A stretch of DNA of 13,406 nt from contig JANXWQ010000172.1 in assembly GCA_025351065.1 (NCBI GenBank), positions 1 through 13,406 on the forward strand, written 5' to 3'. Position 1 is the first letter of the stretch. Every line of letters starts with the position of its first letter. This DNA is from Chthoniobacter sp. Lineage in GTDB: Bacteria; Verrucomicrobiota; Verrucomicrobiia; Chthoniobacterales; Chthoniobacteraceae. Both the position numbers and the translations under genes were made by a program. Below are positions 1 to 6,785 of this stretch, one piece after another. Below the pieces are notes generated by a model. It ran no database searches, had not been told where the DNA came from, and saw nothing but the letters and a program-made list of their open reading frames with translations.

Positions 1-593
1 GTGAGATCGACGCCTTCATTACTTTGCCGGTGCCGAAAATTCACATGAACACGCAGGTGTCCATGTCCATCAAGAACCAGTGGGGCTGCATCCAGGAGCC
101 GACCGTGCGGCTGAAGCTGCATCCTTACTTCGCGGAGGTCATGTATGAGTTTAACCGCCGCCTGCCGCATGCTTACTCGATCATCGACGGACGTTATGGA
201 CTGAATCGGACGGGGCCGATGCTGGGTGATGTCGTGGATATGAACTTCGTGCTTGGTTCAAACGACTTGGTCGCCGCGGATCGGGTGTGCTGCCGGATCA
301 TGCAGATTGACGAGGCGCGGGTGAAGTATCTACAGCACTTCAAATCGCGCGGCTGGTGGAGTGAGTTTGAAGACATTCAGCTCAATGACGACATCGTCCG
401 TTATCAAAAGGAACGGTTTTACCTCGTGCGCAAGTGGACGGACTACCCCGGACTGATCTGCTTTAACAACGCCTTCCTGGCCTGGCTCGGCTACCACTCG
501 CCGCTGGCGGGCTTTGCCCACTGGCTGCTCTACCTTTTCCGCGAGCCGTTCTACGAATACGACAAGGAGAAGACCAAGCTGCGGAAGGAGTAA
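1..593 (+). CDS. DUF362 domain-containing protein, 3' part (5' end outside window)
   Basis: The reading frame is open from the left edge (first full codon at base 3, residues EIDAFITLPVPK) to a TAA at 591-593, so the gene begins outside the window. The TTG at 24 lies inside a conserved stretch and is not taken as the start. About 197 residues are visible. The order of motifs matches the C-terminal half of DUF362 (PF04015): a Lys-Ile-His segment followed by a Ser-Ile-Lys-Asn-Gln-Trp-Gly-Cys element, then IIDGRYGLNRTGP, then LGSNDLVAADRVCCRIMQID, the usual 'SNDPVAvDavaarimG' block. The family's biochemical role is not established; some members carry ferredoxin domains, but none is visible here. 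The tail (FLAWLGYHSPLAGFAHWLLYLF) is hydrophobic and may lie on a membrane. It heads a tight plus-strand group with the next two genes. Base composition is visibly less GC-rich than the rest of the window. The family call is firm; the function is unknown. Confidence 0.85.
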   Translation, partial: EIDAFITLPVPKIHMNTQVSMSIKNQWGCIQEPTVRLKLHPYFAEVMYEFNRRLPHAYSIIDGRYGLNRTGPMLGDVVDMNFVLGSNDLVAADRVCCRIMQIDEARVKYLQHFKSRGWWSEFEDIQLNDDIVRYQKERFYLVRKWTDYPGLICFNNAFLAWLGYHSPLAGFAHWLLYLFREPFYEYDKEKTKLRKE

Positions 594-597
594 CCTC

Positions 598-885
598 ATG
601 GCCAACCTATCCAGTGTTATTCGGCACATCGTGATCGGGCTCGCGCGTAGAGTGGGTTCAAAGGTCACGGATGCGGAAACCGGCCGGGTGCTCGGGCGCG
701 CGTTTCTTATCCCGTGGAAGGGCAGGATCGCTGTCATAGGTCTTGATGCCGAGGTGAAGCCGGTCTTTCTGCCGCAGCCGCGGCTGACTTTCTGGAAGCA
801 GGAGCTGGGCTTTACCGAACACCCGCCCGCCGATTTCCCGCATGAAGCCAGTCCTCAACCTCCTCCTGACGCACCAGAAAAATAA
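598..885 (+). CDS. Small hypothetical protein, 95 aa
   Basis: I do not recognise this protein. The ATG at 598 is chosen because a good Shine-Dalgarno sequence, GGAAGGAG at 582-589, sits 8 nt upstream; the frame stays open further upstream, but only inside the preceding gene. The start is 4 nt after the stop of the DUF362 gene, and the last 44 nt overlap the following gene, so translational coupling of all three is likely. The protein begins with a mildly amphipathic, basic segment (VIRHIVIGLARRVGSK), has a central stretch that could form beta strands (GRAFLIPWKGRIAVIGL), and ends in a Pro-rich tail (EASPQPPPDAPEK). It has no cysteines, signal peptide or clear membrane span. The ribosome site and packing support a real gene; function cannot be assigned. 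It may be a small partner of the neighbouring DUF362 or glycosyltransferase-like protein, which is inference only. Confidence 0.6.
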   Translation: MANLSSVIRHIVIGLARRVGSKVTDAETGRVLGRAFLIPWKGRIAVIGLDAEVKPVFLPQPRLTFWKQELGFTEHPPADFPHEASPQPPPDAPEK

Positions 886-1579
886 CGCCGTGGCGGCGAT
901 GGCGGACTGGTGGGCGGGGTGTGTCCCGCGCGAGAACATTGTCCTGGCCTACGGCGGCAGCCGCGAGGATTTCGAGGCGCTCGACTTCCCGGCGAAGCTG
1001 TTCATCGACGATCCACGGCTGCGCACGCGGGATCATCAGCGCGAGCGGCAGAGTTATGGCGCGGTCTTTCGCGCCGCCGCGGCCTGGATGCAGGGCCGCG
1101 ATTACGGCCATGTCCACCTGGTCGAGTACGACCACCTGCCATTGATTCCCGACTTAAACCAGCAGCAACTCGACTTACTAACAACCGAAAGAGCGGATGT
1201 GCTCGGCTTTCACCTCCGCCGCGTCGAGGACACCAACTGCGCGCTCTATCTCAATCACGCTGCGGTGCCAGAGTTCTTTCCGTTTTGGCAAAAGATCACC
1301 TGCCGCGACGATCCGCATGTCGTGCTGAGCATGATGCCCACGGGCTCCTTCTGGACGCGCGCGGCTTTTGACGCCGTGGCGGCGGTGCCGGAGCCGCATC
1401 CCATGTACGTGGAGCTTTTTCCACCGACGCTGGCTCACCATCTCGGCTTTCGCCTGCGCGAATACGGCGCGCAGACCCGCTTTGTCCGCAACGTGGGCGA
1501 CGGCCTGCCCGCGCTGGACGACGCGCGCCGCGCCGGGGCGTGGACCATCCATCCGGTAAAACACGCGTGGGTTGCGTGA
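842..1579 (+). CDS. Hypothetical protein, possibly glycosyltransferase-like (GT-A type)
   Basis: A 245-aa soluble protein without signal peptide or membrane span. The ATG at 842 starts MKPVLNLLLTHQ, a typical first beta strand, and overlaps the preceding gene by 44 nt. Features that suggest a nucleotide-sugar-binding GT-A fold are the N-terminal strand followed by a helix, a second strand ENIVLAYGGS (residues 31-40), an acidic element FIDDPRL (54-60) and the strand-end motif HLVEYDHLPL (92-101), where Glu95-Tyr-Asp97 sits where a DxD-like metal motif would be expected. A later aromatic region (MMPTGSFWTRAAFD, 164-177) and a His-rich end (HHLGF, HPVKHAW) are also visible. No canonical family motif is present, so the fold is an inference. 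The gene ends 5 nt before the stop of the convergent squalene synthase gene. It belongs to the tight plus-strand group with the DUF362 and 95-aa proteins. Confidence 0.65.
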   Translation: MKPVLNLLLTHQKNNAVAAMADWWAGCVPRENIVLAYGGSREDFEALDFPAKLFIDDPRLRTRDHQRERQSYGAVFRAAAAWMQGRDYGHVHLVEYDHLPLIPDLNQQQLDLLTTERADVLGFHLRRVEDTNCALYLNHAAVPEFFPFWQKITCRDDPHVVLSMMPTGSFWTRAAFDAVAAVPEPHPMYVELFPPTLAHHLGFRLREYGAQTRFVRNVGDGLPALDDARRAGAWTIHPVKHAWVA

Positions 1580-1584
1580 GGGGT

Positions 1585-2610
1585 TCACACACCCGCCGCC
1601 TGCGCGCCGTTCGGGTGCAGGGCGCGGAGGGCGGAGTTGGAAAAGGCGACGGGCGCGGCGAGGGCCAAGGCGCGGCGCACGGTGGCCCGCGGAACCTTGA
1701 TTTTATCGGCACTCGCGAGCGGCGGGTGCGTTTCCATGAGGCCCAAAGTCTGCACGCCGAGATACCACGGCAGGAAGCACGCGGCGCGCAGCCGCGCAGA
1801 GCGCAGCGCGGTGATGTAACGGTAGCCGTCGTCGAGATAAGCCGCCGCCTGCGCGCGCCAGTGGTCAAAGACGGGCTGCGCTTTGCCGGGCGTGTGGTCG
1901 AGCGGGGCGGGCGAGGTGCCGGCAGCGCGAAGTTCACTTTCGGGAAAGTAACAGCGCCCGGCGCGGAGGTCGGCGGGGGCGTCGCGGAGGATGTTCACGA
2001 GTTGGAGCCCTTTGCCAAAATTCGCACCGAGGCGGCGGAGGTCGGCAAGGCCGAGATCGGCGCAATTAGGCAGGTGATGCAGGCAGAGCCGCGTCCAGAA
2101 TTCGCCCACGCAGCCCGCCACGAGGTACGTGTATTCCTCCAGGTCGGCGGCGCTTTGCAGCGCGATGACGTGGGTGCCGTCGCCGAAGCGTTCGAGATCG
2201 AGGGTCTGGCCGCGGATGATTTTCTCCAGCACGCCGATGATCTCGCCGCGGTCTTTTTGCTCCAGCAGGGCGAGCCACGCGAGGCAGTCGCCGAGGCAGG
2301 CGATGAGCGTATATTCGCCGTCGTGCGGCGAGGTGATTTCACGGCGTAATTCCTCGATGCCCTCGGGCTCGCCAGTGCGGATCATTTGCCAAAAAGCGGC
2401 GAGATGCCGGAGCCGCGCGGCGACCGGCACGGCGGTGCTGTCGGCGATGGTGTCGCTCGCGCGCGCCAGCAAATACGCCAGCCCGATGGGCGCGCGCAGC
2501 GGTGCGGGCAGCAGCCGGATGCTGAGGTAAAACGAACGGGACACGCTGGCGAGCAGCGGCCCGCCGAGGTCTGTGGTGTTGATCCGCGCGGAGGCCATGT
2601 GGGCGCGCAT
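1585..2610 (-). CDS. Squalene/phytoene synthase family protein
   Basis: A 341-aa trans-isoprenyl diphosphate synthase of the head-to-head condensing family (PF00494), which joins two C15 or C20 prenyl diphosphates to give squalene or phytoene. Visible landmarks are SRSFYLSIRLLP (24-35), the first Asp motif DTIAD (Asp53-Asp57), YTYLVAGCVGEFWTRLC (160-176) and the second motif NILRDAPADLRAGRCYFP (206-223, Asp210 and Asp214). The Asp residues coordinate the Mg-diphosphates. The length is near the family norm. VAGCVG and the C-terminal PWYLGVQTLGLM...KVPRATVRR resemble squalene synthases more than phytoene synthases, so squalene is my first guess. The ATG at 2610 gives the longest protein; ATG at 2598 is an alternative, and neither has a clear ribosome site. 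It lies 40 nt downstream of a secreted DUF362 gene on the same strand. No other isoprenoid, hopanoid or carotenoid gene is in the window. Confidence 0.92.
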   Translation of the reverse strand: MRAHMASARINTTDLGGPLLASVSRSFYLSIRLLPAPLRAPIGLAYLLARASDTIADSTAVPVAARLRHLAAFWQMIRTGEPEGIEELRREITSPHDGEYTLIACLGDCLAWLALLEQKDRGEIIGVLEKIIRGQTLDLERFGDGTHVIALQSAADLEEYTYLVAGCVGEFWTRLCLHHLPNCADLGLADLRRLGANFGKGLQLVNILRDAPADLRAGRCYFPESELRAAGTSPAPLDHTPGKAQPVFDHWRAQAAAYLDDGYRYITALRSARLRAACFLPWYLGVQTLGLMETHPPLASADKIKVPRATVRRALALAAPVAFSNSALRALHPNGAQAAGV

Positions 2611-2650
2611 AGTGGCGCGGACTGCGGGAAAATCAATGAGGCGACGGACG

Positions 2651-3709
2651 CTATTTTGCCTCGACCGGACGGACGGCGATTTTGCCCTCGGCGAAGTTGC
2701 CCAGCCCGCTTTGCGCCGCGCCTTCCAGCCACGCGGCGCGTTTGCCGATGGGCGGAAGTTTCGCCTCTTTGCGCCAGCCTTCGATGAGCCGGAAGGCGTG
2801 CGCGTCGAGGGCCACGGGGTCTTTGCTCGCGTAGATCATGTGCCAGGAAAAGGCGTAGTTCGGATTGAACTGCGGCCCGCCGGCGTACTGCGGGCGCAGG
2901 GCATCCATGATGGTGAGGACGACTTTGGGGCCGAGGTTGGCGTCGGCGTACACGTCGGGGATGGCGTCGGCGCCGCCTTCGAGCTGGGTGAAGCGCCGCC
3001 AGTTGTCCACGTTGGGCACGGTCATATTGTAGAGCGCGCCGGCGACGCCGCAGCCGCTTTCGTCGGAGAGCACGGGGATGTTGATGATCTTGGTGACTTC
3101 GCGGCTGACCACGCTGGCGACATGGCTCGTGGAGCTGAGCTGGTCGGCGGCGGTCGCGCGTTTGCCGCTGCGCGCGCCGGGATCATGGAAAAGCAGATCG
3201 CCCCAGATGAGCTTGCCGAGCGTGGGTGCGGTGACGGATGCTTCGCGGTCGTAGCCGGTGACGGGCGCGATGCTGCGCACCTGGTAGCCGCCGCGCTGGG
3301 CGGTGAAACCCGCGGCGCGCAAATCGTCCGCATCGCGATCCCACACGATGACGTGCGTGGGCGGCACGCCAGCTTCCGCCAACCCGGCGACGACCGTCTC
3401 AACGATGCCGCGATGCGACGCAAAGTAACGCCCACCCGCCGCGCAAACCTTGATGCCCACATGATCCGCGGGCGAGACGAGCGAGCGCCACGCCCTGGCC
3501 AAATCCGGCTGCTGGGTGACGGCGAGCACCAGCGAATCGACCATGCGGCGGGTGACGGCGGGGTTTTCTTCGAGCTGGTCGAGTGCGAGCGCATCGTCCG
3601 TGGAATAAATGATGGAAGTCGCCGGCACCGACGCCGGGCTCTGCTGCTCAGCGGCGCGGAGCGGCGGGAAGAAGAGGAGCGCCGCGAGGGCGGCGAGGAA
3701 GCGAAACAC
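2651..3709 (-). CDS. Secreted DUF362 domain-containing protein
   Basis: A 352-aa protein starting at GTG 3709. This start is preferred because it places a clean signal peptide at the N terminus (MFRFLAALAALLFFPPLRA, cut before AEQQ). The open frame extends to 3772, but the extra 21 residues are Arg-rich and would bury the signal. DUF362 (PF04015) hallmarks are DHVGIKVCAAGGRY, the Gly-rich HRGIVETVVAGLAEAGVPPTHVIVWDRDADDLRAAGF region, KIINIPVLSDESGCGVAGALYNM, LTIMDALRPQYAGGP and YASKDPVALDAHAFRLI. The family's function is unknown; export is predicted here, unlike the leftward DUF362 protein, where the start is not seen. It is probably co-transcribed with the squalene synthase 40 nt downstream. 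The protein upstream (peptidoglycan-binding) ends 81 nt away. Cys residues near KVCAAGG and ESGCGV are too few and scattered for a ferredoxin. Confidence 0.88.
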   Translation of the reverse strand: MFRFLAALAALLFFPPLRAAEQQSPASVPATSIIYSTDDALALDQLEENPAVTRRMVDSLVLAVTQQPDLARAWRSLVSPADHVGIKVCAAGGRYFASHRGIVETVVAGLAEAGVPPTHVIVWDRDADDLRAAGFTAQRGGYQVRSIAPVTGYDREASVTAPTLGKLIWGDLLFHDPGARSGKRATAADQLSSTSHVASVVSREVTKIINIPVLSDESGCGVAGALYNMTVPNVDNWRRFTQLEGGADAIPDVYADANLGPKVVLTIMDALRPQYAGGPQFNPNYAFSWHMIYASKDPVALDAHAFRLIEGWRKEAKLPPIGKRAAWLEGAAQSGLGNFAEGKIAVRPVEAK

Positions 3710-3790
3710 GGCGCGACTATTGGAGGCGCGGCGCGGTCTGTCAAATGTGCGGGCCGCGCCGCAAACGCGCACTATTTTTCGCCCCGATCC

Positions 3791-4345
3791 CTAGCTCACC
3801 CCGAGCGAGCGGAGCAGCGTGCCGTCGATGCGTCCGGTGACTTCGAGGCCGCGCGTGTATTGGTAGGAGCGGATGGCCGCGCGGGTGCCGGGGCCGATGT
3901 CGCCGTCGATGCTGCCGCGGTAGTAGCCGCGCCGGGCGAGCGCGCGCTGCACATCCACCGTGAGGTCGTCGCTGGAGCTGCTGCTGTCGCGATAGCTGTA
4001 GCGGTAGGTCGTGCGCGGCGCGCTGCGGTAGTAAGTGCGCGTGGAGTATGAATCGTCGTCGTAATCCGACGTGCCGTAGGAGGAGCTGCCGTAGTAGGAC
4101 GGCGTGCTGTAAAAGCCCGCACTGACCGACGGGCGGGAGTAATAGTAAGGCGAATAGCCGTAGCTACGGTAGCCGTGCCCGTAGCCATAGCTGGGGGCGC
4201 AGTAAGGCTGCACATAGACTGCGCGGCCACCGGATGAGTGGTGGTCATCGTGGTCGTGATGTTTGTCGTGGGTGAAGCCGGTCGCGGGCGCGGCGAAAAG
4301 GAACCCGGCTATGGCAGCGGTGCGGAGAGTGAGGAGATAGTTCAT
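3791..4345 (-). CDS. Secreted peptidoglycan-binding domain protein with His-rich and Tyr/Ser-rich linker
   Basis: A 184-aa exported protein. The ATG at 4345 is chosen because it begins a signal peptide (MNYLLTLRTAAIAGFLFAAPATGF); the open frame continues to 4546, but the added part overlaps the neighbouring gene and is Arg/Pro-rich. Order: signal peptide (1-23), a His/Asp cluster HDKHHDHDDHH (26-36), a low-complexity Tyr/Ser/Gly/Arg region (about 45-126), and a C-terminal PG_binding_1 domain (128-184) with LTVDVQRALARRGYYRGSIDGDIGPGTRAAIRSYQ, followed by a second strand-turn GLEVTGRIDGTLLRSLGVS. Such domains typically anchor proteins to the cell wall. No hydrolase or transpeptidase domain is present, so this is a binding protein only. 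The His cluster may bind divalent metal, which is inference. The upstream gene ends 85 nt away behind a possible terminator, so this gene may have its own promoter. Confidence 0.85.
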   Translation of the reverse strand: MNYLLTLRTAAIAGFLFAAPATGFTHDKHHDHDDHHSSGGRAVYVQPYCAPSYGYGHGYRSYGYSPYYYSRPSVSAGFYSTPSYYGSSSYGTSDYDDDSYSTRTYYRSAPRTTYRYSYRDSSSSSDDLTVDVQRALARRGYYRGSIDGDIGPGTRAAIRSYQYTRGLEVTGRIDGTLLRSLGVS

Positions 4346-4402
4346 GACATTGATGGTTCGTAAACTGAGACGCAGGCGCGTCCCATTTTCTTCACGAAAA
4401 CT

Positions 4403-4426
4403 TTGCCCCGTTTGCGCGGGGGGCAA
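4403..4426 (-). terminator. Possible intrinsic terminator after the lipase maturation factor gene
   Basis: A perfect 7-bp stem (TTGCCCC at 4403-4409 with GGGGCAA at 4420-4426) encloses a 10-nt loop. It lies just past the stop codon (4431) of the minus-strand membrane-protein gene. Read on the minus strand, the stem is followed by AG then TTTTC, a short U-tract. The tract is weak, so this could be a partial terminator or simply a hairpin between the two genes. Confidence 0.4.
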
Positions 4427-4430
4427 GCGT

Positions 4431-5903
4431 TCATTTCGGCGCGGGCTCCGCGTCCGCGGCGGGCGCGAGGCTGAGTTCCGGGCTGTAGCGCCCGCGCAGT
4501 TTCCGCCGCCACCACGCTCCGCCTTCGCCGCTGCTGGTGAATTCATATTCGTACCACAGCGCGCGGACGTACTGCGGCGGATGCTGGGGAAAGGGATTCG
4601 TTTTCAACAGCCCAAGCACCTCCGACTCGCCCTGGAGCAGCCGCATCAGGAAGCTGCCGAACCACGGGTTGCGCTCGTAGCTGCCGAGCGCCGCGAACCA
4701 CATCTGCCAGTCCAGCCGCGGCTGGTGCGGCGCGGCCAGCCGGGGCCGCGCGCGGAGGTCGCCGGGCTTCCACGGAAACTCGTACTCGCGCCACACGAGT
4801 CCGTCATTGCTCCCCTCGATGATGATCTCGGGCCGCTCCGTGGTCATCACCGCGAAAAGCCCGTAGCCATTGAAACTGCACAGCGGCGCGACCGGGTTCG
4901 GCCACGCGGCTCGCAAGCCGAAATCGCGCAGCAGCGGCGGCAGCGCCAGCAGCGCGCAAACCACCGCGCCCGCGGCGCACCCGCGCGTGAGCCACAGGCG
5001 CGGCGGCACCGGCCAGCGGACGCCCGGTGCCACGCGCTCGCGCAGGCGGCGCGGCCACGCGGCGTCGTCGAAAAGGAGCGCGCAGAGCGCGATGGTGAGC
5101 AGGTTGAAAAAGGCGTAGTTGCCCGTGGCGAGGATGACCGCCTGGAGCACGATGAGCGCCCACGCGCCGCCGTGCCGCCAGCGCCGCGGCGCGAAGATGA
5201 GGCAGGGCGCCACCAGCTCGATGGCGAATAGCACGAGCACCGCCCCGCGCAGCAGCCAGCGCGGCATTTGATGCACAAACCACGCGGGCCATAGCGGCAG
5301 CGGCTGCGTGGCAAAATGGAAGTCGAGCGCGGTCAGGCCGCGCCACGTTTCGTCGCCGCTCGCGAGCTTCACCACGCCGGATTCAAACATCAGCCGGAAC
5401 AGCAGCCACCACAGCAGCCCGCGCGCGAAACGCGGCCGCGGCGAACGCTCCTCCCAGTCCGGCCGCAGGCGCCACGGCAGCGCAAAAACCGCGAGCAGCC
5501 CCGTCTCGAGCAGCAGGCCGTCCCATTGGAAATCGAGGAACGGACTGCTCACCGAAACCAGCGAAAGATACAGCGCCCACAGCGCCAGCGCGCACGCGCC
5601 GGGCGCGATCCCCGCGGCCATGACGAGCGCGACCGCCAGGCCGGCGAGGCACGTCCCGGTCAGCATGCTGTCGCTGGCGTTGAGCCAGAAAATCGAGGGC
5701 GCCTGCCAGACCACACCCGGCCCGAGTTGCGCGCGCGCCTTGGTCAAAAAAAGCGCCGCGGGCCAGATGCCGTGCGCGCCGATGAGCCCGCGCACCTGCG
5801 GCAGCAGCGAGGCAAACGCAAAGCAGAAAATCGCCGCCAGCGCCCGCGAAAAAAACCAGCGCGCGACGGCGAACGACGGCGGGAGTGGCTTGGGCACATA
5901 CAT
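4431..5903 (-). CDS. Lipase maturation factor family membrane protein (LMF1/LMF2-like)
   Basis: A 490-aa polytopic membrane protein. It carries the diagnostic block order of the lipase maturation factor family (PF06762): FQWDGLLLETGLLAVF (125-140), FRLMFESGVVKLASGDETWR (169-188), LTALDFHFATQPLP (190-203), then a cluster of hydrophobic spans and a conserved C-terminal region with FNGYGLFAVMTTERPEIIIEGSNDG (344-368), YEFPWKPGD (374-382), PHQPRLDWQMWFAALG (392-407), NPWFGSFLMRLL (412-423) and NPFPQHPPQYVRA (436-448). In vertebrates LMF1 is an endoplasmic-reticulum protein needed for folding of dimeric lipases; the role of bacterial homologues is not established. Here the protein should sit in the inner membrane. 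No lipase gene is next to it. ATG 5903 is the first start in frame, without a clear ribosome site. The gene follows the uracil-DNA glycosylase gene by 57 nt in the same direction. Confidence 0.93.
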   Translation of the reverse strand: MYVPKPLPPSFAVARWFFSRALAAIFCFAFASLLPQVRGLIGAHGIWPAALFLTKARAQLGPGVVWQAPSIFWLNASDSMLTGTCLAGLAVALVMAAGIAPGACALALWALYLSLVSVSSPFLDFQWDGLLLETGLLAVFALPWRLRPDWEERSPRPRFARGLLWWLLFRLMFESGVVKLASGDETWRGLTALDFHFATQPLPLWPAWFVHQMPRWLLRGAVLVLFAIELVAPCLIFAPRRWRHGGAWALIVLQAVILATGNYAFFNLLTIALCALLFDDAAWPRRLRERVAPGVRWPVPPRLWLTRGCAAGAVVCALLALPPLLRDFGLRAAWPNPVAPLCSFNGYGLFAVMTTERPEIIIEGSNDGLVWREYEFPWKPGDLRARPRLAAPHQPRLDWQMWFAALGSYERNPWFGSFLMRLLQGESEVLGLLKTNPFPQHPPQYVRALWYEYEFTSSGEGGAWWRRKLRGRYSPELSLAPAADAEPAPK

Positions 5904-5960
5904 GCAGGCCCACGGGAATCCGGGAAAACCGTGGTGAACGCAAGCCCGCGCGCGGCGGCG

Positions 5961-6785
5961 CTAGCCTTTGCCGAGAAAAAATCCGCGCTGCTTTTCGGTG
6001 ATGGGTTTGGCGAGGCGTTCGAGGACGAGAAGCATGTCCTCCCAGACCTTGCGCTTTTCGGTGAGCGATTGATTTCGCAGCAGGTACGCCGGGTGGTACG
6101 TGGCCATGAGCGGGATGCCGTGGAAGTCGTGCCAGCGCCCACGCAGCTTCGCCATCGGTTCGACCGCGCCGAGCAGTCCTTCCATCGCCGTCGCGCCGAG
6201 GGCGACGAGCGCGCGCGGCTGGATGATGTCGATCTGCTGGCGCAAATAGGGCAGGCACGTCGCCATTTCGGCGGGCTTCGGCTTGCGGTTGCCGGACTCG
6301 CCGGGCGGCATGTCGGGGCGGCATTTGAGGACGTTGCCGATGTACACGTCGTCGCGGCTGAAGCCCATCGCCGCAATGATCTTGGTGAGCAATTGCCCCG
6401 CTTTGCCGACGAAGGGCTCGCCCTGCAAGTCCTCGTCCTCGCCCGGCGCTTCGCCCACGAACATCAGTTCGGCCTCGGGATGGCCGACGCCAAAGACCAC
6501 CTGCGTGCGCGATTTCACGAGGTGCGGGCAAAGCGTGCAGGCAAGCACCGGCCCGCGCAGTGCGGCGAGGCGCACAGCTTTCGAGCCGTCCGGCGCGGGT
6601 GAAAGCGGACGCGCTTCCACGGCAGGCAATGGGCTGGGAACAGGCTCTGGCGCTTGCTTGGCGACGGTCGGCGTGTTTTCCAGGCGGGTGAGCGCGGAGG
6701 CGGAGGCGCGCAGCTCGACGCCCTGCTCACGGAGTTCGCTGAGGGTGGCGTGGACGTGGTCGAGGGCGGATTGAAATTCGGTCAT
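5961..6785 (-). CDS. Uracil-DNA glycosylase, family 4 (Fe-S)
   Basis: A 274-aa protein that removes uracil from DNA in base-excision repair. ATG 6785 is chosen because it overlaps the TGA of the upstream pseudouridine synthase gene (ATGA, 6785-6782), a classic coupling arrangement; the open frame extends to 7010 but only as a shadow of that gene. The first ~75 residues are a variable, Pro-rich extension (VPSPLPAVEARPLSPAP). The catalytic domain has motif A GEAPGEDED (111-119), GEPFVGKAGQLL (122-133), NVLKCRP (151-157), LGATA (196-200) and motif B HPAYLLR (231-237). Four cysteines at 83, 86 (CTLC), 155 and 177 are placed as the 4Fe-4S ligands of the family-4 enzymes. The N-terminal extension resembles that of bacterial family-4 enzymes annotated as 'phage SPO1 DNA polymerase-related', so annotation under that name should be treated as the same protein. 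Confidence 0.93.
   Translation of the reverse strand: MTEFQSALDHVHATLSELREQGVELRASASALTRLENTPTVAKQAPEPVPSPLPAVEARPLSPAPDGSKAVRLAALRGPVLACTLCPHLVKSRTQVVFGVGHPEAELMFVGEAPGEDEDLQGEPFVGKAGQLLTKIIAAMGFSRDDVYIGNVLKCRPDMPPGESGNRKPKPAEMATCLPYLRQQIDIIQPRALVALGATAMEGLLGAVEPMAKLRGRWHDFHGIPLMATYHPAYLLRNQSLTEKRKVWEDMLLVLERLAKPITEKQRGFFLGKG

Noticed and set aside
2573..4051. 492-codon plus-strand open frame over the secreted DUF362 gene
   Set aside because: It is a shadow of the DUF362 and peptidoglycan-binding genes on the minus strand, with shadow-type composition and no domain.
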